Shown: positions 17,267 through 25,486 of the stretch, in pieces
Layout of the letters: the number at the start of each line of letters is the position of its first letter
How positions within the stretch are numbered: the first letter of the stretch is position 1
Source: Actinomycetes bacterium
GTDB taxonomy: Bacteria > Actinomycetota > Acidimicrobiia > Spongiisociales > SHLN01
Length of the DNA: 40,222 nt
Reading direction: 5' to 3'
NCBI GenBank assembly: GCA_024638625.1
Contig: JAHEJY010000011.1
Coordinates: 1 to 40,222 of the forward strand
Position numbers and translations under genes: made by a program
The notes under the pieces: model-generated
Database searches by the model: none
Told to the model about the DNA's origin: nothing
What the model saw: the letters and a program-made list of their open reading frames with translations, nothing else

Positions 17267-17327
17267 CGTGACTCCGTGCATAGCTGACTTTGCCCGAGCC
17301 CACCCCTGACACGTGAAAGCGACCAGC

Positions 17328-18026
17328 ATGACGGTTGACCACATCTCCATCGTTATTCCTGTTCACAACGAGGCGACGTTTCTCGGCGAAGCTCTGGAGC
17401 GGTTGTGGGAGGAGCTCACCGACCTTCCGACCCCGTACGACGTCACGTTGATAGAAAACGGAGCGCGGGATGACACCCGGCTGGTCGCCGAGCGCCTTGC
17501 GGCCATGGATTCACGGCTCCGGGTTTTGCACAACCGTCAAGCGGACTACGGGGCGGCTCTTCGAAAGGGATTTCTGGAGACCGAGGGCGATTGGGTGGTG
17601 GCGTTCGATATCGACTACTTCTCCCGGCGGTTCATCGATCAAGTTGTTGAGAACTCAGGCCGGGCTGATATCGTCCTGGCCTCAAAACGGGACCCGGAAG
17701 CCGACGATCGCAGAACTCTGCTGCGCCGCATGGGTACGAGGATCTTCAACGTGATCCTGCGCATCGGATTCCGGTCGGGCGTCACCGATACTCATGGAAT
17801 GAAGGCAATCAGACGCTCGGTCATCGATGAGATCACGCCGAATGTGATCTCGACCCAGGACCTGTTTGACACCGAGCTCATATTGCGCGCCGAGCGCAAC
17901 GGAGCCCGCATCGTCGAGGTACCGGCCGTTGTCGTAGAGATTCGCCCGGCTCGATCATCGTTCGTCAAGAGGATCCCGAGAACGCTTGCCGGCCTGGCCC
18001 GGCTCAAGCGGAATCTGACGCGTTAA
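17328..18026 (+). CDS. GT2-family glycosyltransferase, dolichol-phosphate-mannose-synthase-like
   Basis: Length is 232 residues. GT-A fold glycosyltransferase with nucleotide-binding IPVHNEATFLGEALERL at the N-terminus, IENGARDDT, and the metal-binding acidic motif FDIDY near residue 105. There is no membrane segment at the C-terminus, so it is the soluble, peripheral kind. It probably transfers a sugar from a nucleotide sugar to a polyprenyl phosphate or glycan. ATG 17328 is used; an in-frame GTG at 17313 would add five residues, and neither has a strong ribosome binding site. Its last 23 bases overlap the 3' end of the convergent GtrA gene, a family often paired with such enzymes for lipid-linked sugars. 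Acceptor and donor are unknown. Confidence 0.88.
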   Translation: MTVDHISIVIPVHNEATFLGEALERLWEELTDLPTPYDVTLIENGARDDTRLVAERLAAMDSRLRVLHNRQADYGAALRKGFLETEGDWVVAFDIDYFSRRFIDQVVENSGRADIVLASKRDPEADDRRTLLRRMGTRIFNVILRIGFRSGVTDTHGMKAIRRSVIDEITPNVISTQDLFDTELILRAERNGARIVEVPAVVVEIRPARSSFVKRIPRTLAGLARLKRNLTR

Positions 18027-18441
18027 CTCGAAACACAGCGTCCCGGTAGGCCGCCAGCTTCGGAAATACGAGGAATCCCGCCATTGCCAGCTGAATGAGA
18101 TTGGCTTCGAGCGTAGATAGACCATCCAACACCCACTCGCCGAATTCCAACGCACCTGCGGTGACAATGAAAGCTGCCGCATTCACCGCGAAGAACCGAC
18201 CGGTTTCCATGCCCGATGCCCCGGACCGCAAACCAAACGTCCACCGGCGGTTCAGGTAATAGGCCGTAAAGATCGTCAGCGTCCATGCGATCGCCGATGA
18301 AATGCTCGCCCGCACACCGAGGAACAAGAACACATTGAATATCGCGAACGTCAGGACGGTATTGAAACCACCTATGAATACCAATTTGAAGAGCTGTACC
18401 GCCGACTCCCGGTTACGGAATGTCGAGAGATAGGTCTTCAC
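18004..18441 (-). CDS. GtrA-family membrane protein
   Basis: Small polytopic protein of 145 residues with four predicted membrane helices (roughly 18-38, 45-62, 80-100 and 110-130) and the GtrA signature AYYLNRRWTF after helix 2. GtrA proteins are thought to flip polyprenyl-phosphate-linked sugars across the membrane. The GTG at 18439-18441 overlaps the stop of the upstream membrane-protein gene by four bases (GTGA). Upstream in-frame sequence is Arg/Cys-rich and merely reads that gene in another frame. No Shine-Dalgarno is visible, so translational coupling is likely. It may work with the 722-residue GT-C-like protein upstream or with the convergent GT2 enzyme. Confidence 0.85.
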   Translation of the reverse strand: MKTYLSTFRNRESAVQLFKLVFIGGFNTVLTFAIFNVFLFLGVRASISSAIAWTLTIFTAYYLNRRWTFGLRSGASGMETGRFFAVNAAAFIVTAGALEFGEWVLDGLSTLEANLIQLAMAGFLVFPKLAAYRDAVFRVNASDSA

Positions 18442-20606
18442 AGGGAGGATTTCTGCCGACGGTCTTCCCAAACAGCCCCCACGAGCACCACAACCAGCGC
18501 CGCCAACGTCAAGGCTGCGCCTCCGGTCTCGGCATCCGAGCGCCTGAAGTTCAGCTCGACCTGTTCCTGGGTAGGAATCACGACCATGAACGAAGGGGTA
18601 GCCCGATACGGTCCGGACGCCCCTGTGGCATCCCAATTGGGGAAATATGACACCTTCACAAGGTGGGGCACACCGATTGCGGTGGTCGAAAACGAGACAC
18701 GATGATCTTCGAGCACCACATTCGAGACCACACCCTGACCTCCTATCGGAGCAGAATCGGACAGGCCGGCCAAAGACTCGTCGATTCTCCTCCATGCAGG
18801 CGGTCCAGCGGCGGTGACCCAGTACGGCGCATTCCCGGGTTCTGCGTACCACTGGATTGCCACCTGATCAAAATCGGTGACCTCGGGGTCGGAGACAAGG
18901 GTTCTCGCCCTGTCGACGATGCCGACGTCTTCTGCTTCGAAGACAACTGGTTCGAAATCGGCAATCACGACGAGATCACTTTGGGGCAGTGCAAAAATCG
19001 AGAACGGATTGGATGTAGCGACGAGCTCGTAATCGGGGTGATCGACTGCAGCCGTCGTGGCTTCTTCTGTAAACGTGACGTAATAGGAAACATTGAACAA
19101 GTCCATACGAGTGAGAGCGCGGTCGAGATCGAATCCGTTGTACGGCAATCCAGGAATCGGATTGGACGGGGCCACACTCATCTCAGCCGCGTTGAGGAAG
19201 TGAAACGGCGTCGTCAGGGACGATTCAAACAGCAAACCTTCCATCGAAGGATGTCCCTCGCTCCAGAAGGGCGTGAGCATGAGAGCCATGGGCGTCCCGT
19301 ATCGATTGAGTTCGCTATTGGCCTCCCACATGACTCGCCCGGGCGGCAACCCGTCGATCGAATCCATGAGGGCGTCATATTCGGAATAGGCAGGCTTTGC
19401 CTCATAACCCGAGAAGTTCCAGTTGGCCCAGCCCGGGGCACTCTGCGATCCGATGATGAAGGGAAGCACAGTCGCCGCCGCCGCCGCGAGGGTGATCCAA
19501 GCCCAGGACCGCGGCGCACCGAACCATCTCCTTGCTACCGATACCGCAGCAGCACCCACGGCAATGCCCGTGAAGAATGTGACCATATAGAAGAAATATG
19601 GCAGCCACCTCCCGTTCCAGAGCTTGCCCTCCAGGAACGGATATACGACAACGGGGAGGAGCCCGATCACCAGGAGCGGCGCAATCGTGTAACGCTTCCA
19701 TACCGATACGGCTACGCCCACCACTGCGAGAGGCAAGATCAGCCACAATTCGGTGGGAAGCGGTCCACCCGCCTCGGGAGAACCGAAAAAGCGCAGGGGC
19801 ACCCAATTCATGTCCGTCGTATACGCAATATTCGCCAGCAACGGGATCGTCCAGAACGCAGATAGAGCGAACCCGGCAATCAAGGTGACGATCCGTCCCG
19901 TTCGATTCGGATACCGCAGGAGCAGTAGAGACGCCGGCGCCACCAGCATCGTCGTAATGATGTGGCTCAACGCCATCGCAGCAAGAGCCAGCGCCGACCG
20001 TGCCCGGAATCCGTTGCCTCGTCGAGCGTCGTCAATGACGAACCCGAGATAAATCAGCGAAAAGGCCATCGACCACGAAAACGAATACTCGCCGGCCATG
20101 GTCGACTTTATGTTCCCGCCAAAGATTGCGTAGCTCTCGAGAAACACAAAGCCAGTGCCGGCGGCAGCGGCGATCGTGGCGATGGGACGGGACGCGCCGA
20201 TCCCTTTCGCAAGGACGTAGGAGCCGATCGGCATCAATAACAGGCCACCGATGGCGACAAGCTTGAATGCGATGCCGTAGGGAATGATCACATCGAGGGC
20301 CACAATGAGCAAGGCCGGCAAGGGAAAATAGAAGTACAGGATCGGAAACCCGGCAAACCAATCGTTACTCCAACCAGCAACCCGGCCCTCGGGAAGCAGT
20401 ACATCGCGCAGATAGGCAGGCACGAGAACGTGTGCGCCCATGTCGCCGCCCGTGGGAGTTGTGTTCTTGAAGATCTCCCACGGCTGCATGACCACGAAAA
20501 TGACGAAGGTGAGCAAGGCCACCACCACCATCGCCATGTTCCGGGGTCGGCGAAAGTCGGGCCACCACGTGGTACCAGACGCTGAAGGATCGGACAAAGC
20601 CGTCAT
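18438..20606 (-). CDS. Large polytopic membrane protein, GT-C-like (6-pyruvoyl-tetrahydropterin synthase-related membrane family)
   Basis: Length is 722 residues. One membrane helix (about 25-43) precedes an exposed loop with PTGGDMGAHVLVPAYL and GWSNDWFAGFPILYFYFPLP, the hallmark of the PTPS-related membrane family (Pfam PF10131), followed by about ten further helices to residue 395. A large outer-face domain spans 395-690, with a final helix near 695-712. The topology resembles GT-C glycosyltransferases using lipid-linked sugar donors, with the early acidic loop as possible active site. Despite the family name no pterin chemistry is implied. A good ribosome binding site (AGAGGA) precedes the ATG. 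It overlaps gtrA by four bases, so the two probably act together in envelope glycan assembly. Exact activity is unknown. Confidence 0.75.
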   Translation of the reverse strand: MTALSDPSASGTTWWPDFRRPRNMAMVVVALLTFVIFVVMQPWEIFKNTTPTGGDMGAHVLVPAYLRDVLLPEGRVAGWSNDWFAGFPILYFYFPLPALLIVALDVIIPYGIAFKLVAIGGLLLMPIGSYVLAKGIGASRPIATIAAAAGTGFVFLESYAIFGGNIKSTMAGEYSFSWSMAFSLIYLGFVIDDARRGNGFRARSALALAAMALSHIITTMLVAPASLLLLRYPNRTGRIVTLIAGFALSAFWTIPLLANIAYTTDMNWVPLRFFGSPEAGGPLPTELWLILPLAVVGVAVSVWKRYTIAPLLVIGLLPVVVYPFLEGKLWNGRWLPYFFYMVTFFTGIAVGAAAVSVARRWFGAPRSWAWITLAAAAATVLPFIIGSQSAPGWANWNFSGYEAKPAYSEYDALMDSIDGLPPGRVMWEANSELNRYGTPMALMLTPFWSEGHPSMEGLLFESSLTTPFHFLNAAEMSVAPSNPIPGLPYNGFDLDRALTRMDLFNVSYYVTFTEEATTAAVDHPDYELVATSNPFSIFALPQSDLVVIADFEPVVFEAEDVGIVDRARTLVSDPEVTDFDQVAIQWYAEPGNAPYWVTAAGPPAWRRIDESLAGLSDSAPIGGQGVVSNVVLEDHRVSFSTTAIGVPHLVKVSYFPNWDATGASGPYRATPSFMVVIPTQEQVELNFRRSDAETGGAALTLAALVVVLVGAVWEDRRQKSSL

Positions 20607-20672
20607 CGGATGTCCTCTTGACTGGGGTTGAATGGAATTAACCGGCAGGTGACCGGAGTTGGATACAGCGAA

Positions 20673-20861
20673 CTACGTCGAAGCTTTACGTGCCAGATCC
20701 AGCACTTTCTCGAGTTTTACGCGCCGCCCACCCTTGTCCCACCATCGCGCTTCGCAGTTCGAACAGGAGACAAACGTGACCTCGGTTCCGTCGGCGAGAC
20801 TCAGATCAATCTCCGTCGTCTTGGTGTTGCCGCAATCCTCGCACGGTTGCTTGGTAGTCAT
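20673..20861 (-). CDS. Small zinc-ribbon protein
   Basis: A 62-residue protein with two CxxC pairs (CEDC near residue 7, CSNC near 33), then an aromatic-basic stretch ARWWDKGGRRVKLEKVL. The pattern indicates one structural zinc site. No enzymatic motif is present. The ATG overlaps the stop of the DUF6788-like gene by four bases (ATGA), and 66 bases separate it from the large membrane protein downstream. Conserved small proteins of this kind occur in actinobacteria, but I know of no established function. Coupled translation and coherent cysteine spacing support it as a real gene. Confidence 0.75.
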   Translation of the reverse strand: MTTKQPCEDCGNTKTTEIDLSLADGTEVTFVSCSNCEARWWDKGGRRVKLEKVLDLARKAST

Positions 20862-21175
20862 GGGGCGTCAGCATACCCGGGGACCTGTTTTTGTCGCGCA
20901 ACGGATTCCAACTCTGATTCGTCGAGTTTTCCTAGATACAGTGACCGGGGCCTTCCACCTTCTCGCCAATATGCATACCAGTAGGGACCGTGTGGACAGG
21001 ACGAGCAATCGGTTTTCCCGCATCTGACCGACTGGGGTCGGAATCCAACCTTGATGGCCGGATCTACTCCGGCACCGGCCGTGCCCAGGCGAGCCGACAC
21101 GATCATCGCGAGGCGTCTGAGATCGGCCTCGCCCAGTTCTCGTACCCAATCCAACATGTCGACATCAAGGGCCAT
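20858..21175 (-). CDS. DUF6788-like small Cys-rich protein
   Basis: A 105-residue protein whose middle reads VRCGKTDCSSCPHGPYWYA, followed by YWREGGRPRSLYLGKL. This matches the pattern of a widespread small family (Cys-rich CGKxxC...HGPY plus a short beta sheet), which I associate with DUF6788; the accession is from memory. In other genomes such proteins often lie near mobile or DNA-modifying genes, but here the setting is chromosomal housekeeping. It overlaps the DUF3499 gene by 11 bases and the zinc-ribbon gene by four, forming a tight three-gene set. Possible nucleic-acid or metal binding is inference. Confidence 0.72.
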   Translation of the reverse strand: MALDVDMLDWVRELGEADLRRLAMIVSARLGTAGAGVDPAIKVGFRPQSVRCGKTDCSSCPHGPYWYAYWREGGRPRSLYLGKLDESELESVARQKQVPGYADAP

Positions 21176-21398
21176 CGCGATTGTCCCCGATTACAAACAA
21201 CGGCATTTCTGAGCTCAGCTCATCGATCAGACGCCAGCCCACCGGGGCGGTCCGCGTCATGGCATGGCCGGCACAGAGACCGATGGCTCCCTGTGGCCTC
21301 ACGGCAGTGTCGATGGGGCGGACCGCCATAACTCTCTCGCCATACTCGTACGTCATCAGGGTCGTGGCCGGATAGCCGCATTTGACACAACGCTCCAT
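21165..21398 (-). CDS. DUF3499-family protein
   Basis: A 77-residue small actinobacterial protein. The N-terminal MERCVKCGYPATTLMTYEY and the later GLCAGHAMTRTAPVGWRLID match the DUF3499 pattern: two Cys pairs, then a CxxH followed by a PxGW segment. In mycobacteria the homologue (Rv3258c) lies next to manB, and manB is also close by here. A metal-binding or regulatory role is plausible but unproven. The ATG at 21396-21398 is preferred; an in-frame GTG at 21405-21407 would add three residues. Neither has a clear ribosome binding site. Confidence 0.8.
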   Translation of the reverse strand: MERCVKCGYPATTLMTYEYGERVMAVRPIDTAVRPQGAIGLCAGHAMTRTAPVGWRLIDELSSEMPLFVIGDNRDGP

Positions 21399-21443
21399 AG
21401 CCGACACGGTAGAGGATGTTGCGCGGTGATTGCTTTCATGTCG

Positions 21444-22712
21444 TCATTCGAAATCGAGCGGTGATGCGTTGGAAAGGCTCAGTCTCCCCTGCGTAGACCA
21501 GGAAACGGCGATGGGTTGATCTGAGGTGATCAACGAACCCTCCGGCGATTCGACCGTGATGTGTGCCGATGTGCCGGATCGGATACGGACGGTGCGGGAA
21601 GAAGGCCCTTCTCCCACGGTCACGTTCGCCTCGGAGGGACTGGGATTCAGAATCCAGATATCAATGGCGCCGCCGCGCGAAGGCCCCGCCACCATCCACC
21701 GCGCCGACAGCTCACTTATCGCAGATTCTCCGTACCGTCCAGACTCGCTGTCGCCGACAAGCGAGACGATCACCGGGCTCGACGCCGATATCCGGGCTCC
21801 GAGTACAACCGGACCCAGAGACGTTGCAGGCAGGACAAGGTGCCCGAGGGGCTCGAGGACCGCGGTTTCCTGGCCCGAAACACCGCTCGAATCGATTCCG
21901 GTGTACTCCACCTCCACCTGCTCCTGCCGGGGGTTGGTTACGGCGATTTCGCCGACAACGTCGCCCACCCGAACTGTCGGCAGATACCAGTCGGTCGTAG
22001 CACGCTCCGCCCGCCAGGTAGCGATTCCATTCGTGGTTGTGGTCACCACGGCCGGAAGGAGTCGTCCGTCTGTGACATCTACGGCGATCTTCACCATCGT
22101 TCGTTGCCCCAGGATCTCATGGAGGGGTATTTCGATCACGTTGCGGGGAGCAACGCCGACGGCTTCGAGCTCGGTGATGGGCTCGGGTCCAAACTCGGTA
22201 GTGAGGCGCACGTCGGCCTTTCCACTGGAGAGCAAGGGATTCATCAGTCGCAACACCAGCCGGTCGGCGGATCCGATGGGGCCTCCATATAGCGTCCATG
22301 AACTGCGCGGTTCGGCGTAACACGTTGTCGCGGTAGCGCGTGTCGATTCCTCGTTGATCCAGGATGCTCCGGCGTCCTCGGTGCCGACTTCGATGACTGC
22401 CCCGCCCGTGAAAAGCTGACCAGGGGGTTTGAATGCTGCTGTCCCCGCCCCCTCCCTCGATACCTCGACCGTGTCGACCACGACATTCGAGTCGAGGATC
22501 GAGATGAGTGACGTCGCCGCTGACCCTGCAACCGCCTGGAAGGTTGCTTCAGATCCGACGCCTGATCCAACGCAATAAAAGACACCCGATTGGATTCCGG
22601 ACAACGGTTCGGGCGCCGGATCTTCTTCGGCCGGGGCCACGGGTGGGAGCGAGATCCACGCAAATCCAGAGACGATCACGACCACGGCGATCACGACGGC
22701 ACGGTAAATCAA
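21444..22712 (-). CDS. DUF5719-family secreted or membrane-anchored protein
   Basis: Length is 422 residues. A single N-terminal hydrophobic segment (about 4-22: AVVIAVVVIVSGFAWISL) serves as signal or anchor, and the rest is a beta-rich extracellular region with repeated Val/Thr/Ser strands and few charged clusters. The family occurs in actinobacteria directly after a large GT2 membrane protein, as here. The TTG start overlaps that gene's stop (TTGA) and has AGAGGA six bases upstream. It may assemble or bind the glycan made by its neighbour; the molecular function is not known. DUF5719 assignment is by context and overall character rather than a catalytic motif. Confidence 0.72.
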   Translation of the reverse strand: MIYRAVVIAVVVIVSGFAWISLPPVAPAEEDPAPEPLSGIQSGVFYCVGSGVGSEATFQAVAGSAATSLISILDSNVVVDTVEVSREGAGTAAFKPPGQLFTGGAVIEVGTEDAGASWINEESTRATATTCYAEPRSSWTLYGGPIGSADRLVLRLMNPLLSSGKADVRLTTEFGPEPITELEAVGVAPRNVIEIPLHEILGQRTMVKIAVDVTDGRLLPAVVTTTTNGIATWRAERATTDWYLPTVRVGDVVGEIAVTNPRQEQVEVEYTGIDSSGVSGQETAVLEPLGHLVLPATSLGPVVLGARISASSPVIVSLVGDSESGRYGESAISELSARWMVAGPSRGGAIDIWILNPSPSEANVTVGEGPSSRTVRIRSGTSAHITVESPEGSLITSDQPIAVSWSTQGRLSLSNASPLDFE

Positions 22713-25462
22713 GAAGAATCCTCTTCCCGTACGTTCCTCAGCCTGGTGCCTAGAACTCCCGCAATGAGATAAAGGATTGTGAGTGCCAGCGATAGCCAGG
22801 TCAAGTTCCTGAGGACTATCGAGCCTCTGTACGACACAACCTCACTGTTTCCGTTCTCGACGACACCTGCCCAGACGTCCTGGACGAAATCGCCTGGGCC
22901 CCATCGGTCATCTGCATTCTCTGCGATCCTGACACTTGTGCCGCCGTCGCCTGCGAATTGATAGTCGGGTAGCGAAAACAACCATTTGTTTCCACGGTCA
23001 TCAACAGCCCGGGAAATCCACGGTTCGATCTCGAACGCACCATCCGGTGCCTGACCGAGCTCGGCGAGATCGAGCTGCCCGCGCAGGCGAGGGGTTAGAG
23101 GATTAGGGCTGGTAGCGATAATCCAGCGAATACCGAACGGCGCCAACTCTGATCCTCCCCTGATCGTGTCGCCGTCGAGCACCCGTTTGAGAATCGCCTC
23201 CATCTCGATGTCTCCGATTCGCTCAGACGGAAGCCACAATTCCGAGATATTCGGCCCCGGAGCAGATACGACTCGAAAGCTCAGCGCATCGGTGAGTGGC
23301 CTGCTGTCGCCGGGAAGCGTGCCGGGCGCACCAATCAGAAGGATGCGGGAACTTCCCTGCCCGGGGTCGGCGGCGTCGGTGACCGTGAATCGTACAAGTC
23401 GATCAAATTCGTATCCCGGTAGTCCGCCCCGACCCAAGAACACATAAGGAAACACTGCCACTGACAACACGATCACCATGAGACCGCCAAGCCACCTTGT
23501 CCATTGCATGCCACGCCGCTGCTCCATCAAAGCTGCACCGGCGATGACCGAAATCCCCACCGAAGCGACAAGAACGGCGGCGAAAGAAACCTCCAGGCCG
23601 ATTTCGCTTCCGAGGATGTCGCGATGAGAATTCCGCGAGACGGTGGCCCCGAGCGCCACAAGGAGACCTCCCCATCCGGCCACCTTGGCAGCGGGGCCGG
23701 TGCCGGCAACGAGCACAACGATGAACACGATGCCGAGCGCCACCACGACCCAGGTGTTGGGGGACCAGAAGAAGCCATAGCCTGACCGTGACACGATGTC
23801 GTACGAGCCGACGAGCCCGACCCATGGCAGCAACAGGGGGATCGCGGCAATGGCACTCAGGGAGCCCATGGCCATTGGGAAACCGCCTCGTTTGGGATCG
23901 GTGAGGGTGAGCAGGACGAGCACGATTGTCGGCACTGCAATGATCGGAACCGAGAATCCTGCGCCGAAAGCTGTCAGCAGCGCCATGACCGCAATCCCGG
24001 ATAACGCGTCAACCAATCCGACCCGGGGACGAAGCGCCATATGGACGACCCAGGGAACCACCGCGGCTGCGATGAGTGTTGGCCACGCCCCCGCCTGAGA
24101 GATGGACCAGGCCGCTGGACCGACCACATACAGCAGGGCTCCCGAATACCTGCCGCCGAGCCCCACTCCCAACCGGTCGAGCAGCCTGGACATCCCGGCA
24201 GCACCGGCCAGGACCGCGCTGAAGGTCAAAAGCCAGCCGCCTATCTCGGCGTTTCCCAAGACAAGAAGTTGGCCGAGTGCCGAGATCGCGACGCCGGGGC
24301 GGTATGGCTCGGGGCTTCCCAAACCGGCTGCGTTCCAGCCCCCGGCATACGCCCGCAGCATCCCCGACGCCGAATCAGCGAGTGGCATCGAGTAGGCCGC
24401 GGTGGGGAGACCCTGGCCGAACAGCGTTCTCGTGCCCAAAAGAACAACCGCCACAATGCCGGTCGGCCAGACCCAGTTTGGTCGAAGCAGCGCTTCTTCG
24501 CCCGTGTCGACGAGGGTGACGACGTTGCGAGCAAGCGGAGTGGAGCTGAAGAGGCTGGCGATGGACGCCCCGACCTGGCTCAGGCGGAGCGACCCCCGGC
24601 GTTGGTAGCGGAAAAGCTCCTCATCCCCAACGGTCCGGACAACCGAGCGTCTCTGCCGCAGCGTTTCCGGAAGATGGGCGATGTTCCAACCAACTCCAGC
24701 AATGAAACCAGGAAGCGTGAATCGTCTGCGAAGCGGACTCAGAACTCCGTCCAGAAGCCCCACCAGGAGGGCAACGGGCAACACCCACCACAGAGTGATC
24801 GGACTGTAGGCCTTGAGAACGGACCTGAGCCGGCCGGCCTCACGCTGCCAAAATGGCGTTCCACGACGGAACGCGTCGGACACGTCGACCTCGGAAGAAG
24901 GAGCGACGATGATTCTTCCTCCGGCGAGCCTGATTCGCTGACAGAGATCGAGAGATGCGCTCTCCGGATCGAGTCTCCCATCGAAGCCTCCGGCCTTCTG
25001 CATGGCGTCGCGGCGAATCAACATGGAGGCCGCCGACACATATCCGATGTCCCGGACGACGTCGTACTGTTCCTGGTCGAGTTCGCCTGAGTCGAACCCG
25101 CGATGGGTCTCACCGAGCACGTCGGTCGAGAACCCAACCGAGTCGAGTCGACCCGACTCGAATCCGCTCAACCCCTTGCTGCCCACGACGTCGGCATCGA
25201 GCCTTGACATCTCCCGCAGGAGTGCCTCCAATGCGTCTGGACGGGCGTAGGTGGTTGCGTCGAGAAGCCAGATATGGGTAATTGAGGAGTCCAGCTGTGT
25301 GAGGATGTCGTTGAGTGCAGAATGATCGATCGTCGACACCACGTCGGCGGAGACCGTTTGGCCGGCAATTCCTTCGAGTGCCAACGGGTCCTCGTCGCCC
25401 GATAGCATCACGACGGCGGCGATCGAGGTCGCCATCGGCGGCGCTAGGGAAACAGCGGACAT
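22709..25462 (-). CDS. Large membrane protein with degenerate GT2-like N-terminal domain
   Basis: Length is 917 residues. Residues 1-230 form a GT2-like domain of the type heading large actinobacterial envelope glycosyltransferases, with DADVVGSKGLSGFE and GELDQEQYDVVRDIGYVSAA matching the family. The expected LLHDD metal motif is replaced by LLDATT, and the usual GDD before LDL is replaced by PESASLDL. About a dozen membrane helices follow (from 230 to 690), then an outer domain and a last helix near 890-908. It is probably a membrane component of cell-envelope glycan assembly, perhaps with reduced or altered catalysis. The start at 25462 lies only 24 bases from the divergent cofD start; ATG at 25433-25435 is an alternative. 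Confidence 0.8.
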   Translation of the reverse strand: MSAVSLAPPMATSIAAVVMLSGDEDPLALEGIAGQTVSADVVSTIDHSALNDILTQLDSSITHIWLLDATTYARPDALEALLREMSRLDADVVGSKGLSGFESGRLDSVGFSTDVLGETHRGFDSGELDQEQYDVVRDIGYVSAASMLIRRDAMQKAGGFDGRLDPESASLDLCQRIRLAGGRIIVAPSSEVDVSDAFRRGTPFWQREAGRLRSVLKAYSPITLWWVLPVALLVGLLDGVLSPLRRRFTLPGFIAGVGWNIAHLPETLRQRRSVVRTVGDEELFRYQRRGSLRLSQVGASIASLFSSTPLARNVVTLVDTGEEALLRPNWVWPTGIVAVVLLGTRTLFGQGLPTAAYSMPLADSASGMLRAYAGGWNAAGLGSPEPYRPGVAISALGQLLVLGNAEIGGWLLTFSAVLAGAAGMSRLLDRLGVGLGGRYSGALLYVVGPAAWSISQAGAWPTLIAAAVVPWVVHMALRPRVGLVDALSGIAVMALLTAFGAGFSVPIIAVPTIVLVLLTLTDPKRGGFPMAMGSLSAIAAIPLLLPWVGLVGSYDIVSRSGYGFFWSPNTWVVVALGIVFIVVLVAGTGPAAKVAGWGGLLVALGATVSRNSHRDILGSEIGLEVSFAAVLVASVGISVIAGAALMEQRRGMQWTRWLGGLMVIVLSVAVFPYVFLGRGGLPGYEFDRLVRFTVTDAADPGQGSSRILLIGAPGTLPGDSRPLTDALSFRVVSAPGPNISELWLPSERIGDIEMEAILKRVLDGDTIRGGSELAPFGIRWIIATSPNPLTPRLRGQLDLAELGQAPDGAFEIEPWISRAVDDRGNKWLFSLPDYQFAGDGGTSVRIAENADDRWGPGDFVQDVWAGVVENGNSEVVSYRGSIVLRNLTWLSLALTILYLIAGVLGTRLRNVREEDSS

Positions 25463-25486
25463 CGGCTAATTCTTGAGACAATCACC

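Noticed and set aside
18663-19865. Long open frame on the plus strand (about 400 codons) opposite the 722-residue membrane protein
   Set aside because: It is Arg/Gly/His-rich with no recognisable domain and lies fully antisense to a gene with clear membrane topology; such frames are expected in GC-rich DNA.
24041-25090. Plus-strand open frame of about 349 codons opposite the GT2-headed membrane protein
   Set aside because: Low-complexity charged composition and no motif; the opposite strand carries family motifs.
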